A model generated the notes under the pieces. The model was not told the origin of the DNA. It made no database searches and saw only the letters and a list, made by a program, of their open reading frames with translations. A stretch of 64,000 bases of DNA, taken from NCBI GenBank assembly GCA_023454175.1, contig JAEXRW010000025.1, positions 682,001 through 746,000 of the forward strand, given 5' to 3'. The first letter of the stretch is position 1. Each line of letters begins with the position of its first letter. Below are positions 34,402 to 47,148 of the stretch, piece after piece. The stretch is from Bacillota bacterium. Its GTDB lineage: Bacteria; Bacillota; Clostridia; Christensenellales; JAEXRW01. The position numbers were made by a program, and so were the translations under genes.

Positions 34402-35598
34402 TTACTCGTTGATCATATCCAGCGCCTTGTCCAGGATGGAATGGGCTATCTGTTTTTTGTGGTCCATCGGCAGCGTGATCCTGTCCCCGTACTTGGTGAA
34501 TATCGTCACCAGGTTCGTTTCCGTGTCAAAGCCCGCGCCGGGCATGGTCACATCGTTGGCCACCACCATGTCGAGGTTCTTTTCCTCCAGTTTCGCCCGT
34601 GCATATTCTTCGAGGTTCTCCGTTTCGGCGGCAAAACCGATGAGGAACTGCCGTTTTTTCCTTTCCCCGAGTTCTTTCAAAATGTCAGGGGTCTTGACCA
34701 GCTTGATCTGCAGTTCCATCTCAGCCTTTTTCAGCTTGTTCTCGCTCCTGTATTCAGGGGCGAAATCCGCCACAGCGGCGGCCTTCACCACGATATTGCT
34801 CTTGTCGTAATGCTTCAATACCTCGGCGCGCATCTCCTCTGCGGTGGATACCTTGATGAGTGTAACGCCCATGGGCGGTTCGATATGCACCGGGCCGCTC
34901 ACCAGCACCACGTCGGCACCGCGTTCCTTGGCGGCTTCCGCTACCGCGTAGCCCATCTTCCCGGAAGAGCGGTTGGTGATGTAGCGCACCGGGTCGATCG
35001 GTTCGGCCGTCGGGCCTGCCGTCACCAGCACTTTTTGGCCCTTCATGTCCTTGCGGACCGAAAGGATGCCCGTCACCATGTCCACGATATCCCCCGTATC
35101 CGCGATATGGCCCATCCCGGTATCCCCGCAGGCCAGCCTCCCGCTGATGGGCCCCACGAAGTAATAGCCCAGCGCTTTCAGTTTTTTGATGTTGTCCCGG
35201 ACCACGGGATTCTCATACATCATCGTGTTCATGGCCGGGGCGATAACGACAGGCGCGCGGGTGGCCATGACCGTCGTGGTCAGGATATCGTCGGCGATGC
35301 CGCAGGCGATCTTGCCGATGGTATTGGCTGTGCATGGGGCGATGAGCAGGACGTCCGCCTTTTTGGCAAGCGCCACGTGCTCCACTTCCCAGGGCCTGTC
35401 GCGCTCAAAAAGGTCCGTGGTGACCGGATTCTGCGATATGGCCTCAAACGTGCGGGCGGTGACCAGCTGCTGTGCGTTACGGGTCATGATCACATGCACG
35501 TCGATACCCTTCTTTTTCAGGATGCTGATGATGTCGGGCGCCTTGTACGCTGCGATGCATCCCGTCACGCCCAATACCACGGTCTTGCCTTCCGGCAT
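34402..35598 (-). CDS. coaBC: Bifunctional phosphopantothenoylcysteine decarboxylase/synthetase
   Basis: 398 residues catalysing two steps of coenzyme A synthesis. The CoaC half (about 1-185, FMN-binding) has the catalytic His in PWEVEHVALA, the PAMNTMMYENP motif and the Cys in SGRLACGDTG. The CoaB half begins KVLVTAGPTAEPID. The frame is open further upstream, but the ATG before PEGKTVVLGVTG has AAGGAG and follows the rpoZ stop by one base. Confidence 0.96.
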   Translation of the reverse strand: MPEGKTVVLGVTGCIAAYKAPDIISILKKKGIDVHVIMTRNAQQLVTARTFEAISQNPVTTDLFERDRPWEVEHVALAKKADVLLIAPCTANTIGKIACGIADDILTTTVMATRAPVVIAPAMNTMMYENPVVRDNIKKLKALGYYFVGPISGRLACGDTGMGHIADTGDIVDMVTGILSVRKDMKGQKVLVTAGPTAEPIDPVRYITNRSSGKMGYAVAEAAKERGADVVLVSGPVHIEPPMGVTLIKVSTAEEMRAEVLKHYDKSNIVVKAAAVADFAPEYRSENKLKKAEMELQIKLVKTPDILKELGERKKRQFLIGFAAETENLEEYARAKLEEKNLDMVVANDVTMPGAGFDTETNLVTIFTKYGDRITLPMDHKKQIAHSILDKALDMINE

Positions 35599-35599
35599 G

Positions 35600-35806
35600 T
35601 CAATCCGCTCCTTCGGCGCGATCGTATATGATCTTGCCGTCAAATACCTCCCGTATGGCCTGGGTCACGGGTTTGTTCGATGGCTTCTCTGTCAGCGGCG
35701 GCTCTCCTGATATCAGCTGTCTCGCCCTTTTGGATACTTCCACTACCAGTGTATACCGGCTGTCCGCTTTCTTGATGAGCTCATCCATCGGTGGGTCTAT
35801 CATCAT
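35600..35806 (-). CDS. rpoZ: RNA polymerase omega subunit
   Basis: A 68-residue protein with the omega core: YTLVVEVSKRARQLI, then NKPVTQAIREVFDGKI. It aids RNA polymerase assembly. GGAGGG precedes the ATG, and coaBC begins one base after the stop. Confidence 0.92.
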   Translation of the reverse strand: MMIDPPMDELIKKADSRYTLVVEVSKRARQLISGEPPLTEKPSNKPVTQAIREVFDGKIIYDRAEGAD

Positions 35807-35880
35807 AAGGTGTTCCCTCCAGAACTATGTATAAAATTTTTAAAGAATTCTAATAAGCTTGATGTTACTGCCAAAAAGCG

Positions 35881-36159
35881 CTATTCTTTCAATTCTTCCT
35901 CTTCTTCGATGATGGTATCCTTGATGCCCAGGCGGTGTGCCACCGTCTCCGGCTGTACGGCGGAAAGGATCACATGGTCGCTGTCCATGATGATCACGGC
36001 GCGCGTCCTTCTGCCGTAGGTCGCATCCACCAGCGTCCCCTTGTCCCGCGCTTCCTGGATGATGCGTTTGATGGGGGCGGATTCGGGGCTCACGATGGCG
36101 ATCAGCCTGTTTGCCGATACGATGTTCCCAAAACCGATGTTGATCAGTTTGATGCCCAT
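35881..36159 (-). CDS. remA: RemA-family regulatory protein (DUF370)
   Basis: A 92-residue protein, nearly all conserved core: [48 protein letters not shown]. RemA of B. subtilis is a ring-forming DNA-binding activator of biofilm matrix and osmoprotection genes. The ATG with GGAGG 10 bases upstream was chosen over one four codons earlier. The gene gmk usually follows; here rpoZ does. Confidence 0.93.
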   Translation of the reverse strand: MGIKLINIGFGNIVSANRLIAIVSPESAPIKRIIQEARDKGTLVDATYGRRTRAVIIMDSDHVILSAVQPETVAHRLGIKDTIIEEEEELKE

Positions 36160-36201
36160 ATATACCTCCAAATACCTTATCTGAACTTGATTGGATCGCT
36201 T

Positions 36202-37077
36202 TTATTCGAGGTTTTGCACCTGCTCGCGCAGCTTCTCGATCTCCGCCTTCGCGTCGATCACCGCACGGGCGATATCGATATCCGCGGATTTACTGCCGAT
36301 GGTGTTGACCTCGCGGTTCAGCTCCTGGATGAGGAAATCCAGTTTCCGGCCCTGCGGTTCCTTCTCCTTCATCATCTTCCGCATTTGCTGGACATGGCTC
36401 TTCAAGCGCACCACTTCTTCGTTGATGCTGCTCCTGTCCGCGTAGAAGGCCACTTCGTTTGCCAGTTTGGCATCATCCAGGGCCACTTCCTTCAGCAGTT
36501 CGGTGATCCTGGTTTTGAGTTTCTCCCGGTATTCCTCCACCACGGCGCCCGAGCGCTTATCCACCGTTTCGGTGATGGCCAGCAGCGTATCCAGCCGGCT
36601 GTCCATGTCCTCGCACAGGGTCCTGCCTTCGGCCTCGCGCATTTTGACCAGGCCGTTCGCCGCTTCTTCCACCGCATCCAGCAGGAGTCTCCGGAGGAAT
36701 TCCTCGTCCTCGTGCTCTTCCTCCACCGTGAGCAGTTCGGGTAAACGCGCCAGCGTCATGACCGATATGTCGTCCTTGACCTTGCGGGATTCCGCCATCT
36801 CGTGGAGTCTTTCGAGGTATGCATCCAGCAATGTCTCATTGAGCACCACGTTCTGCATGCCTGTGTGCCTGTTTGCGAAATTGATGTAAAGGTCCACGCG
36901 GCCTCTTGAAAGCCTTTTTGAGACGGTCTTGCGCACGTCGTCTTCAAACTTGCCGAGGTTTCGCGGCATGCGTATATTGAAATCCAGATACCTGTGGTTG
37001 ACAGTCTTGATCTCCACCGAGACCTCGTACCCTTCGCGTTCCACTTTACCCGAGCCGAAGCCCGACATACTGTTCAA
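36202..37077 (-). CDS. yicC: YicC family endoribonuclease
   Basis: A 291-residue YicC protein; family members are RNases implicated in small RNA turnover. N-terminal SMSGFGSGK, then EIKTVNHRYLDFNIRMPR, and the C-terminal signature RKLDFLIQELNREVNTIGSKS. The TTG start gives the family N-terminus (M-x-SMxGFG); an ATG three codons later is possible. No clear Shine-Dalgarno is seen for either. Confidence 0.92.
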   Translation of the reverse strand: MNSMSGFGSGKVEREGYEVSVEIKTVNHRYLDFNIRMPRNLGKFEDDVRKTVSKRLSRGRVDLYINFANRHTGMQNVVLNETLLDAYLERLHEMAESRKVKDDISVMTLARLPELLTVEEEHEDEEFLRRLLLDAVEEAANGLVKMREAEGRTLCEDMDSRLDTLLAITETVDKRSGAVVEEYREKLKTRITELLKEVALDDAKLANEVAFYADRSSINEEVVRLKSHVQQMRKMMKEKEPQGRKLDFLIQELNREVNTIGSKSADIDIARAVIDAKAEIEKLREQVQNLE

Positions 37078-37128
37078 AGGAGCATACCATTCCCTTCATG
37101 TTCATGCAAAGATGCATATTATTAAAAT

Positions 37129-37137
37129 ATTATACCA
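37129..37137 (-). promoter_or_regulatory. Extended -10 promoter before yicC
   Basis: TGGTATAAT, the same extended -10 sequence as before def, about 55 bp upstream of the yicC start. The rest of the 195-bp gap to the PurM-like gene shows no further feature. Confidence 0.5.
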
Positions 37138-37272
37138 CATTCCTGCGGTCCAGAGACTGTTTTTTTGCTTTGGCGGTTCATATTTTGCGTTTCGAATGGA
37201 TTTCCCTGCAATTATGACTATTTTTAGCGCGTTTTCGGTATTTTTCTTTCGTTCTATCGGATTGATTGCAGT

Positions 37273-38247
37273 TTACAGTTTATAGATCTCATCCGCTTCG
37301 GGCGGTTCGATGGCGGTCCGGTTGCCGCCTGTAACGAGGACTCTTCCTTCGCCTGTGAACCGGCCGATGGCCTTCGCCGGGATTCCGGATTCCCTCAGTC
37401 CTGCAACGAGCTGATCCCCATCCGGATGGGCAAACAGCATGCACCCGCTGGATATCAGCTTTTTTGCATCCAGTCTCAGATGCTTGCACAGTTTTGATGT
37501 GACTGGCAGCACCGGGATGTCATCCTCGTAAATCTCGATCCCCAGGCCTGCCGCCTCTGCCATTTCCCAGGCTGCCCCCAGCACGCCGCCTTCAGTGATA
37601 TCGTGCATGGCGTGTACGTTCACTTCTGCCCCGATGAGCCCTTCCGGGACGACGCTGATGTGTTTTTTCAATCCGGCGGCTTCCGCTGTCTCATCGGCTG
37701 TAAGTACGCCTTCAATTTTATCGGCATGGTCGCTTGTGATGATGGTCGTGCCCTCCAGCCCCGCCCATTTGCTCATGACCAGGCTGTCCCCTTCTTTGGC
37801 CCCACCGGGAAATATCAGCTTTCCTTTGGAGACGGTCCCGACTGCCGTTGTCGAGATGACCAGCCGCCTGACCGCGTTCGTCACTTCGGTGTGGCCTCCG
37901 GCGACCTCGATGCCCAGTGTTTCCGCGGCATCTGCCATATCGGAGACGGTGCGTTCAATATCGGTGATACTGCATTCCGGCGGCGCCAGAAGTGTCACCA
38001 GCGCCATGGCCGGTTTGGCCCCGCATGCGGCCAGGTCGTTGCAGCAGATGTGTATGGCCAGGGAGCCGGCCCATGCATCTGCCGCCGTGATGGGGTCCGT
38101 TGTCAGCACGCAGGCTTCGTCTCCGATCTCCAGTGCCGCCGCGTCGATCCCCACCCCCGAGCGCATGAGGATATCCCCCCGGCGCGGTTTCAGCCGGGAA
38201 AAGATGATGCTTTTCAGCTGTTCGTTTGTCAGCTTGCCTTCTCTCAC
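37273..38247 (-). CDS. AIR synthase-related (PurM/HypE-like) protein
   Basis: A 324-residue ATP-binding protein of the PurM superfamily. N-terminal half with GIDAAALEIGDEACVLTTDPITAA and NDLAACGAKPAM, and AGGHTEVTNA; C-terminal half with HDITEGGVLGAAWEMAEAAG. It resembles HypE and ThiL relatives, but there are no HypE-type C-terminal cysteine (PRIC) or hydrogenase maturation neighbours, so the substrate is unknown. GTG start after GGGGAG. It trails gatB by 19 bp. Confidence 0.82.
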   Translation of the reverse strand: MREGKLTNEQLKSIIFSRLKPRRGDILMRSGVGIDAAALEIGDEACVLTTDPITAADAWAGSLAIHICCNDLAACGAKPAMALVTLLAPPECSITDIERTVSDMADAAETLGIEVAGGHTEVTNAVRRLVISTTAVGTVSKGKLIFPGGAKEGDSLVMSKWAGLEGTTIITSDHADKIEGVLTADETAEAAGLKKHISVVPEGLIGAEVNVHAMHDITEGGVLGAAWEMAEAAGLGIEIYEDDIPVLPVTSKLCKHLRLDAKKLISSGCMLFAHPDGDQLVAGLRESGIPAKAIGRFTGEGRVLVTGGNRTAIEPPEADEIYKL

Positions 38248-38266
38248 GATACTCCCCGTAATACAC

Positions 38267-39706
38267 TCAGGCCTTGTCCAGTTCGGCCTTGATCATCTCG
38301 TTCACCAGTTTGGGGTTGGCCTTCCCTTTCGTGGCCTTCATCACCTGGCCCACGAAGAATATGAATGCCTTTTCCTTCCCGCTCTTGTAGTCCGCCACCA
38401 CCTGCGGGTTGTCCTTGATGATGCCGTTCACCAGGGAGAGCAGTTCGCCCTCGTCGTTGATCTGCCCCAGCCCTTTTTTCTGTACGATGGCTTCAGGCTC
38501 CTCGCCGGTGGCGAATACCGCTTCGAATACGCCCTTGCCCACCGTCACGTTCACCGTGCCCGCGTCCACCATTTTCAGGATACTGGCCAGTTGGGAAGGT
38601 TTCACTTTGATATCGGTGATCTCGGTATCGCTGTCTTTCAGCAACCTGAGCAGGTCGCTCATCATCCAGTTGCTGATCGCCTTGTAGTTGGCATGTTCTT
38701 TTGCGCATTGTTCAAAGAATTCCGCCAGCGGCCGGGATGCCGTCAGGATGCCCGCGTCGTATTCGGGCAGGCCATATTGTTCCATGAAACGCTTTTTCTT
38801 TGCATCCGCCAGTTCGGGCATCGAGTCTTTGATGGATTGGATGGCATCGTCGCTCAGGATGATAGGCATCAGGTCCGGGTCGGGGAAATACCGGTAATCG
38901 TGCGCCTCTTCCTTCGAGCGCATGGGGGAGCTCATGCTCCTTGCGTCGTCCCAGCGCATCGTTTCCTGCGTCACGGCCTGCCCCTGGCCCACCAGCTTCA
39001 CCTGGCGTTTGGCCTCGTATTCGATTGCCCGTACCGCCGCGCGGAAGGAGTTCACGTTTTTCATCTCGGTGCGCGTCCCGTATTCCTTTGCGCCCCTTTC
39101 CCGTACGGATACGTTCACGTCGCAGCGCAGGGAGCCTTCCTGCATCTTGCAGTCCGATACCCCGATGTACTGCATCGTGGATTTCAGCGACTCGAGGAAT
39201 ACCCGCGCTTCTTCCGCCGAACGCAGGTCGGGCTCGGTGACGATCTCGATCAGGGGTACGCCGCACCGGTTGTAGTCCGCGGCGGTAAGCCCGCCAAACC
39301 CTTCGTGCAGGAGTTTGCCAGCGTCCTCTTCCAGGTGGATGCGGTTGATCCGCACCCTTCGATCCGTCCCGTCAGCCGTGATATCGACATGCCCGTTTTT
39401 ACATAGTGGCAAATCAAACTGGGATATTTGGTACGCCTTCGGCAGGTCCGGGTAATAATAGCCTTTCCGGTCCATCTTGGAAAACCCCGATATCGTGCAG
39501 TTGGTGGCGAGTCCCGCTTTAACGGTGTATTCCACTGCTTTTTGATTCAGTACCGGCAGCACCCCCGGCATGCCCGTGCACACGGGGCAGCAGTGGCTGT
39601 TGGGCTCCCCGCCAAATTCGTTTTTGCACGCGCAGAATACCTTGGATTCCGTGGAGAGCTCCACATGCACTTCCAGCCCTATGACGACTTCATATTCCGT
39701 ACTCAT
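38267..39706 (-). CDS. gatB: Asp-tRNA(Asn)/Glu-tRNA(Gln) amidotransferase subunit B
   Basis: The 479-residue kinase/tRNA-binding subunit of GatCAB, which amidates misacylated Glu-tRNA(Gln) and Asp-tRNA(Asn). Signature regions: EYEVVIGLEVHVELST, CPVCTGMPGVLP, KMDRKGYYYPDLPKAYQISQ, and the C-terminal YqeY-like tail. AAGGAGG precedes the ATG. Confidence 0.97.
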   Translation of the reverse strand: MSTEYEVVIGLEVHVELSTESKVFCACKNEFGGEPNSHCCPVCTGMPGVLPVLNQKAVEYTVKAGLATNCTISGFSKMDRKGYYYPDLPKAYQISQFDLPLCKNGHVDITADGTDRRVRINRIHLEEDAGKLLHEGFGGLTAADYNRCGVPLIEIVTEPDLRSAEEARVFLESLKSTMQYIGVSDCKMQEGSLRCDVNVSVRERGAKEYGTRTEMKNVNSFRAAVRAIEYEAKRQVKLVGQGQAVTQETMRWDDARSMSSPMRSKEEAHDYRYFPDPDLMPIILSDDAIQSIKDSMPELADAKKKRFMEQYGLPEYDAGILTASRPLAEFFEQCAKEHANYKAISNWMMSDLLRLLKDSDTEITDIKVKPSQLASILKMVDAGTVNVTVGKGVFEAVFATGEEPEAIVQKKGLGQINDEGELLSLVNGIIKDNPQVVADYKSGKEKAFIFFVGQVMKATKGKANPKLVNEMIKAELDKA

Positions 39707-39716
39707 GGGGTCCTCC

Positions 39717-41177
<1,461 letters not shown>

Positions 41178-41189
41178 AGTTCCGTCCCC

Positions 41190-41477
41190 CTATTCCACCG
41201 TCTTGGGCACCAGGAAGCAGCCTTCGCTGCTCTCGGGCGCGTTGCGTACCAGTTCGTCCCTGTCCATGGATGGCATGGCTTTGTCCTCGCGAAAAACGTT
41301 GCAGGTGGGCAGGATGTGCGCCGTAGGCTCCACGCCCTCGGTATCCACCGCCACCAGCCGTTCGGCCAGCTCCAGCACCTTGTCCAGGTTTCCCTGGAAG
41401 TATAGTTTTTCATCTTCCGAGAGTTCCAGCCTCGAGAGCGAGGCCACGTATTCCACTTCCTGGATGCTTACCCGCAT
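41190..41477 (-). CDS. gatC: Asp-tRNA(Asn)/Glu-tRNA(Gln) amidotransferase subunit C
   Basis: The 95-residue chaperone-like subunit that wraps GatA. Conserved VEYVASLSRLELSEDE and the C-terminal LVRNAPESSEGCFLVPKTVE. First gene of the gatCAB operon. Confidence 0.96.
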   Translation of the reverse strand: MRVSIQEVEYVASLSRLELSEDEKLYFQGNLDKVLELAERLVAVDTEGVEPTAHILPTCNVFREDKAMPSMDRDELVRNAPESSEGCFLVPKTVE

Positions 41478-41543
41478 ATGTTTGCACCTTCTTGTATGAA
41501 TCGCTGGAATATCCAGTTTTTTGCCAGTCCAATTTTAAGAGAT

Positions 41544-41573
41544 ATTGTAACATTATTGTGCTTTGTTTTACAA
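41544..41573 (-). promoter_or_regulatory. Promoter of gatCAB
   Basis: TTGTAA (41568-41573) and TACAAT (41544-41549) with an 18-bp spacer, about 65 bp ahead of the gatC ATG. Confidence 0.6.
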
Positions 41574-41608
41574 TGTCCAATTCCGGTGCCAAATGTGTAA
41601 ATGTGATA

Positions 41609-43654
<2,046 letters not shown>

Positions 43655-45859
43655 CTAATCCGCTTTTTTCAGCGGGGCATAGGCCGTGTCCAGCCGCTTG
43701 ATGCCCTGCCCGTCGAATGCCACGGTGATGATGGAGGAATTGCCGGATTTTTCGATGGCGATGACCGTTCCCCTGCCGAATTTGTCGTGCGTCACCTTGT
43801 CCGATACTTTCAGACTCCCCCCGGCATATTCGGTAGCGTTGAGTATCTTGGGCCGGGGTTTGGCCTCGCTGAACTGGATGTTCATCGAGCCGAACGAGCC
43901 GAATGCATCGCGCGCCGTGTTCCTGTTTTGGATATAGCGTGAGCGCGTGCTCTCCACCAGGTCCTGCGGGATCTCCTGCAGGAAGCGGGATTGCAGGTTG
44001 CAGTCCATCCGTCCGAAAAGGGAGCGTTCCACCGCGTGCGTCATGAAAAGCTTCTTCATGGCCCGCGTGATCCCCACATAGCACAGCCTGCGTTCCTCCT
44101 CCAGCCCCGTCTGATCCCCGATAGAGCGCATATGCGGGAAGATCCCCTCCTCCATACCAGTGAGGAATACGATGGGGAATTCCAGGCCTTTTACGCTGTG
44201 CAGGGTGATGAGGGATACCGTGCCCCGTTCGTCGTCCATGCTGTCGGTATCGGTGACGAGCGCCACCATCTCCAGGAATTCGCCGATGGTCGGGATCTCG
44301 GCACTGTTTTGGTATTCCATCACCGCGCCTATGAATTCGTTGATGTTCTCGATCCTGCCCTTGGCCTCGTCGGACCCGTCCGCTTCATATTGCGCCATGT
44401 AACCGGTCTCCGCGACCACCTTCTGCACGAATGGCGTCGGAAGGGTGGTAGGCAGTTCATCGGATAACGCTTTCATCATTTGCCCGAATGCAGCCAGTTT
44501 TCCGGCAGCCCGGCATTTCGGCAGCAGCTCCCTGGCCCGTTCCGCGGCTTCCACCATGGAGATGCCGTGCGCCATCGCGGCGCCCCGCAGTTCCTCCACC
44601 GTCGTATCGCCGATGCCCCTCCTCGGATTGTTGATGATGCGCTCCAGGCTCACCGAGTCATACGGGTTCTGAAGTACGCGCAGGTAGGCGATCACGTCCT
44701 TGATCTCCTTGCGGTCATAGAATTTCTGGCCGCCGTACACCTTGTATTTGATGCCGAAGCGCAGCATCATTTCTTCGATCACGCGGGACTGCGCGTTGGT
44801 CCGGTACAGCACCGCGAATTCCCCGGGCGTCATGCCCTCGTCCAGCATGTCGCTGATCATTGAGCACGCGAACTGCGCCTCGTCCCGCTCGTTTGCCGCG
44901 GTGTAGACGCATACCCGGTCTCCCTGCCCCAGCTCCGTCCACAGCTTTTTGGCTTTGCGGCCCGTGTTGTTCTGGATCACGGCATTGGCGGCGTTGAGGA
45001 TATTCTGGCTGGAGCGGTAATTCTGCTCCAGTTTCACGACAAAAGCGTCCGGGAAGTCCCGTTCGAATTCCAGGATATTGCGGATGTCTGCCCCCCGCCA
45101 GCCGTAGATGCTCTGGTCGTCGTCCCCCACCACGCATACGTTTTTATGGACGGAACACAGCTGTGTCACCAGCATGTATTGTGCGTGGTTGGTATCCTGG
45201 TATTCATCCACATTTACATATGTGAATTTCTTTGCGTATTTCTGCTTGACCTCAGGGACCTCGCTGAATAGTTTCAGGGTCAGCATGATCAGGTCGTCGA
45301 AGTCCAGCGCGTTGTTCTTGGCCAGCCGCTTCTGGTACAGCCGGTACACGCTGCAAATCTTTTCCGCCCGGAAATCGTGTGCCAGGTACGCCGCGTACTT
45401 GTCGGGGTCCATCAAGGCGTTTTTAGCCTCGCTGATGCGCGACTTCATCTCCCTGGGGGAGTAGTATTTTTCGTCCAATTCCAGTTCGTCCAGGCAGCGG
45501 CCGATGAGCTGCATGGCGTCCTGCTCGTCGTAGATGGTGAACTGGCGGGTAAATCCGAGCTTGTCGATCTCGTAGCGCAGGATGCGGGCGCACAGGGAGT
45601 GGAAGGTGCCGATCCACATGTGCGTGGCGTTGATGCCCAGCAGATCCTCGATGCGCGTCTTCATTTCCTTCGCGGCCTTGTTGGTAAATGTCAGGGCGAT
45701 GATGGCATAGGGGTCGATGCCCATCTCTTCGATGAGGTAGGCGATACGGTAGGTCAGTACGCGCGTCTTGCCCGACCCCGCACCCGCCAATATCAGAACG
45801 GCGCCCTCGGTATGCTCCACCGCGCGCCGTTGCATTTCGTTGAGGTCCTTGAGGTTCAT
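43655..45859 (-). CDS. pcrA: ATP-dependent DNA helicase PcrA (UvrD family)
   Basis: 734 residues: Walker A ILAGAGSGKTRVL, DEYQDTN, QNYRSSQNI, SLITLHSVKGLEF and RLCYVGITRA mark the UvrD/PcrA SF1A family. The C-terminal region ends in the RNA-polymerase-binding Tudor-like domain typical of PcrA (KVTHDKFGRGTVIAIE). ligA follows 36 bp downstream, a conserved pcrA-ligA pair. Confidence 0.96.
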   Translation of the reverse strand: MNLKDLNEMQRRAVEHTEGAVLILAGAGSGKTRVLTYRIAYLIEEMGIDPYAIIALTFTNKAAKEMKTRIEDLLGINATHMWIGTFHSLCARILRYEIDKLGFTRQFTIYDEQDAMQLIGRCLDELELDEKYYSPREMKSRISEAKNALMDPDKYAAYLAHDFRAEKICSVYRLYQKRLAKNNALDFDDLIMLTLKLFSEVPEVKQKYAKKFTYVNVDEYQDTNHAQYMLVTQLCSVHKNVCVVGDDDQSIYGWRGADIRNILEFERDFPDAFVVKLEQNYRSSQNILNAANAVIQNNTGRKAKKLWTELGQGDRVCVYTAANERDEAQFACSMISDMLDEGMTPGEFAVLYRTNAQSRVIEEMMLRFGIKYKVYGGQKFYDRKEIKDVIAYLRVLQNPYDSVSLERIINNPRRGIGDTTVEELRGAAMAHGISMVEAAERARELLPKCRAAGKLAAFGQMMKALSDELPTTLPTPFVQKVVAETGYMAQYEADGSDEAKGRIENINEFIGAVMEYQNSAEIPTIGEFLEMVALVTDTDSMDDERGTVSLITLHSVKGLEFPIVFLTGMEEGIFPHMRSIGDQTGLEEERRLCYVGITRAMKKLFMTHAVERSLFGRMDCNLQSRFLQEIPQDLVESTRSRYIQNRNTARDAFGSFGSMNIQFSEAKPRPKILNATEYAGGSLKVSDKVTHDKFGRGTVIAIEKSGNSSIITVAFDGQGIKRLDTAYAPLKKAD

Positions 45860-45880
45860 TCTTTTTCCTCCGGTGTTATT

Positions 45881-46186
45881 TTAGTCCTGCTTTTCTTTTT
45901 CCGCCCGGTCCAGCGCCAGGCGGTACCCGCCCGTGCCATACAGGAGGCACCGGTTCACCCGGCTGATCGTGGCAGTGCTGGCCCCCGTATCATGGGAGAT
46001 GGTGCTGTACGTCACATGCTCGTCCAGCATCCTGGCCACCTGGAGCCGCTGGGAGATGGATTGCAGTTCGTTGATGGTGCAGATGTCTTCAAAGAACCGG
46101 TAGCACTCGTCCGCGTCTTTCAAAGAGAGTATCGCTTCAAAAAGGGCGTCCATTTCTGCGGATTTCAGTTTGGAATCGTATGGCAT
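45881..46186 (-). CDS. TrpR-like protein, YerC/YecD family
   Basis: A 101-residue TrpR-type HTH protein. The core is ELQSISQRLQVARMLDEHVTYSTISHDTGASTATISRVNRCLLYG, as in YerC/YecD, which in Bacillus lies next to pcrA as it does here. Probably a transcriptional regulator with an unknown ligand. Ends 21 bp before pcrA. Confidence 0.92.
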   Translation of the reverse strand: MPYDSKLKSAEMDALFEAILSLKDADECYRFFEDICTINELQSISQRLQVARMLDEHVTYSTISHDTGASTATISRVNRCLLYGTGGYRLALDRAEKEKQD

Positions 46187-46228
46187 AGGTAGTTCCCCCC
46201 AGTTGCGCTTGTAATGATGAATATAATA

Positions 46229-46990
46229 TCAGTTCCGCGCGCGTGTACGGTTTCTTAGTATCCCGATGCCTTCCACTTCGATCTCGATGGTGTCGCCGGG
46301 CTCCATGTTCCCGATGCCCGCCGGCGTGCCTGTCGCGATCACATCGCCCGGCATCAGGGTCATGATCTTGCTGATGAAACTGACCAGCTTCGGCACGCTG
46401 AAGATCAGATCCGAAGTGCGGGAGTGCTGCCTTACCTGCCCGTTGAGGCGGCTTTCTATGGCGGCGTCGTCATACCGCAGCCCGGTTTCTATCCAGGGTC
46501 CTATCGGGCAGAAGGTATCGAAGGATTTGGCCCGCGTCCACTGTCCGTCCTTTGCCTGCAGGTCGCGCGCCGTCACATCGTTGAGGCAGGTATATCCGAA
46601 AACGTATTCAAGTGCTTCCGCTTCGGTTGTATCGGTGCACTTTCTTCCTATCACCACCGCCAGTTCTGCTTCGTGGTCCACCCTTGCAGATTGCGGGGGC
46701 ATCAGGATGTCGTCTTCCGGCCCGACCACTGCCGTGGACGGTTTCATGAACAGCTTGGGTTCCTCGGGCAGCTCGTCCTTCATTTCAGCGGCGTGCCCGC
46801 GGTAATTCAGGCCCACGCATACCACCTTGGTGGGTTGGATGGGTGCCAGCAGTTTCACTGAAGACAGGTCATACTGCCTTCCGTCATATTGCAGCGTTTC
46901 GAATGGGTCTCCCGTCAGCCGTTTGACGGTATCGTTTTCAATGGTCGCATAAAAAGTCTCTCCCTGAACAAGGGCTCTTCCGATCTTCAT
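46229..46990 (-). CDS. Fumarylacetoacetate hydrolase family protein
   Basis: A 253-residue FAH-fold enzyme. Metal site DHEAELAVVIGRK, then YTCLNDVTARDLQ and the phosphate loop ATGTPAGIGNMEPGD. Members act as hydrolases, 2-keto acid decarboxylases or isomerases on diketo acids; the exact substrate is unknown. The ATG at 46990 has GGAAGGA upstream; one six codons earlier lacks a ribosome site. Confidence 0.9.
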   Translation of the reverse strand: MKIGRALVQGETFYATIENDTVKRLTGDPFETLQYDGRQYDLSSVKLLAPIQPTKVVCVGLNYRGHAAEMKDELPEEPKLFMKPSTAVVGPEDDILMPPQSARVDHEAELAVVIGRKCTDTTEAEALEYVFGYTCLNDVTARDLQAKDGQWTRAKSFDTFCPIGPWIETGLRYDDAAIESRLNGQVRQHSRTSDLIFSVPKLVSFISKIMTLMPGDVIATGTPAGIGNMEPGDTIEIEVEGIGILRNRTRARN

Positions 46991-47079
46991 TCCTGCGTAT
47001 CCTTCCATATTTGGGTTTACATTCGCATTTTATCATAACACCGTGTCAAAGGAAAGACCGCGAGCCCTGGCGGCAAAAG

Positions 47080-47101
47080 AAAAAACCCCGTTTCGGGGTT
47101 T
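47080..47101 (-). terminator. Terminator downstream of the SSB-like gene
   Basis: AAACCCCGAAACGGGGTTT followed by further T on the minus strand, between the SSB-like gene and the FAH-family gene. Confidence 0.85.
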
Positions 47102-47148
47102 ATCACATACCTCTCCTATCGGGTAAATGCCAGTCCGGATGATATAAC

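Noticed and set aside
34441..35631. 396-codon plus-strand frame opposite coaBC
   Set aside because: Shadow of a high-confidence CoaBC gene with intact active-site motifs.
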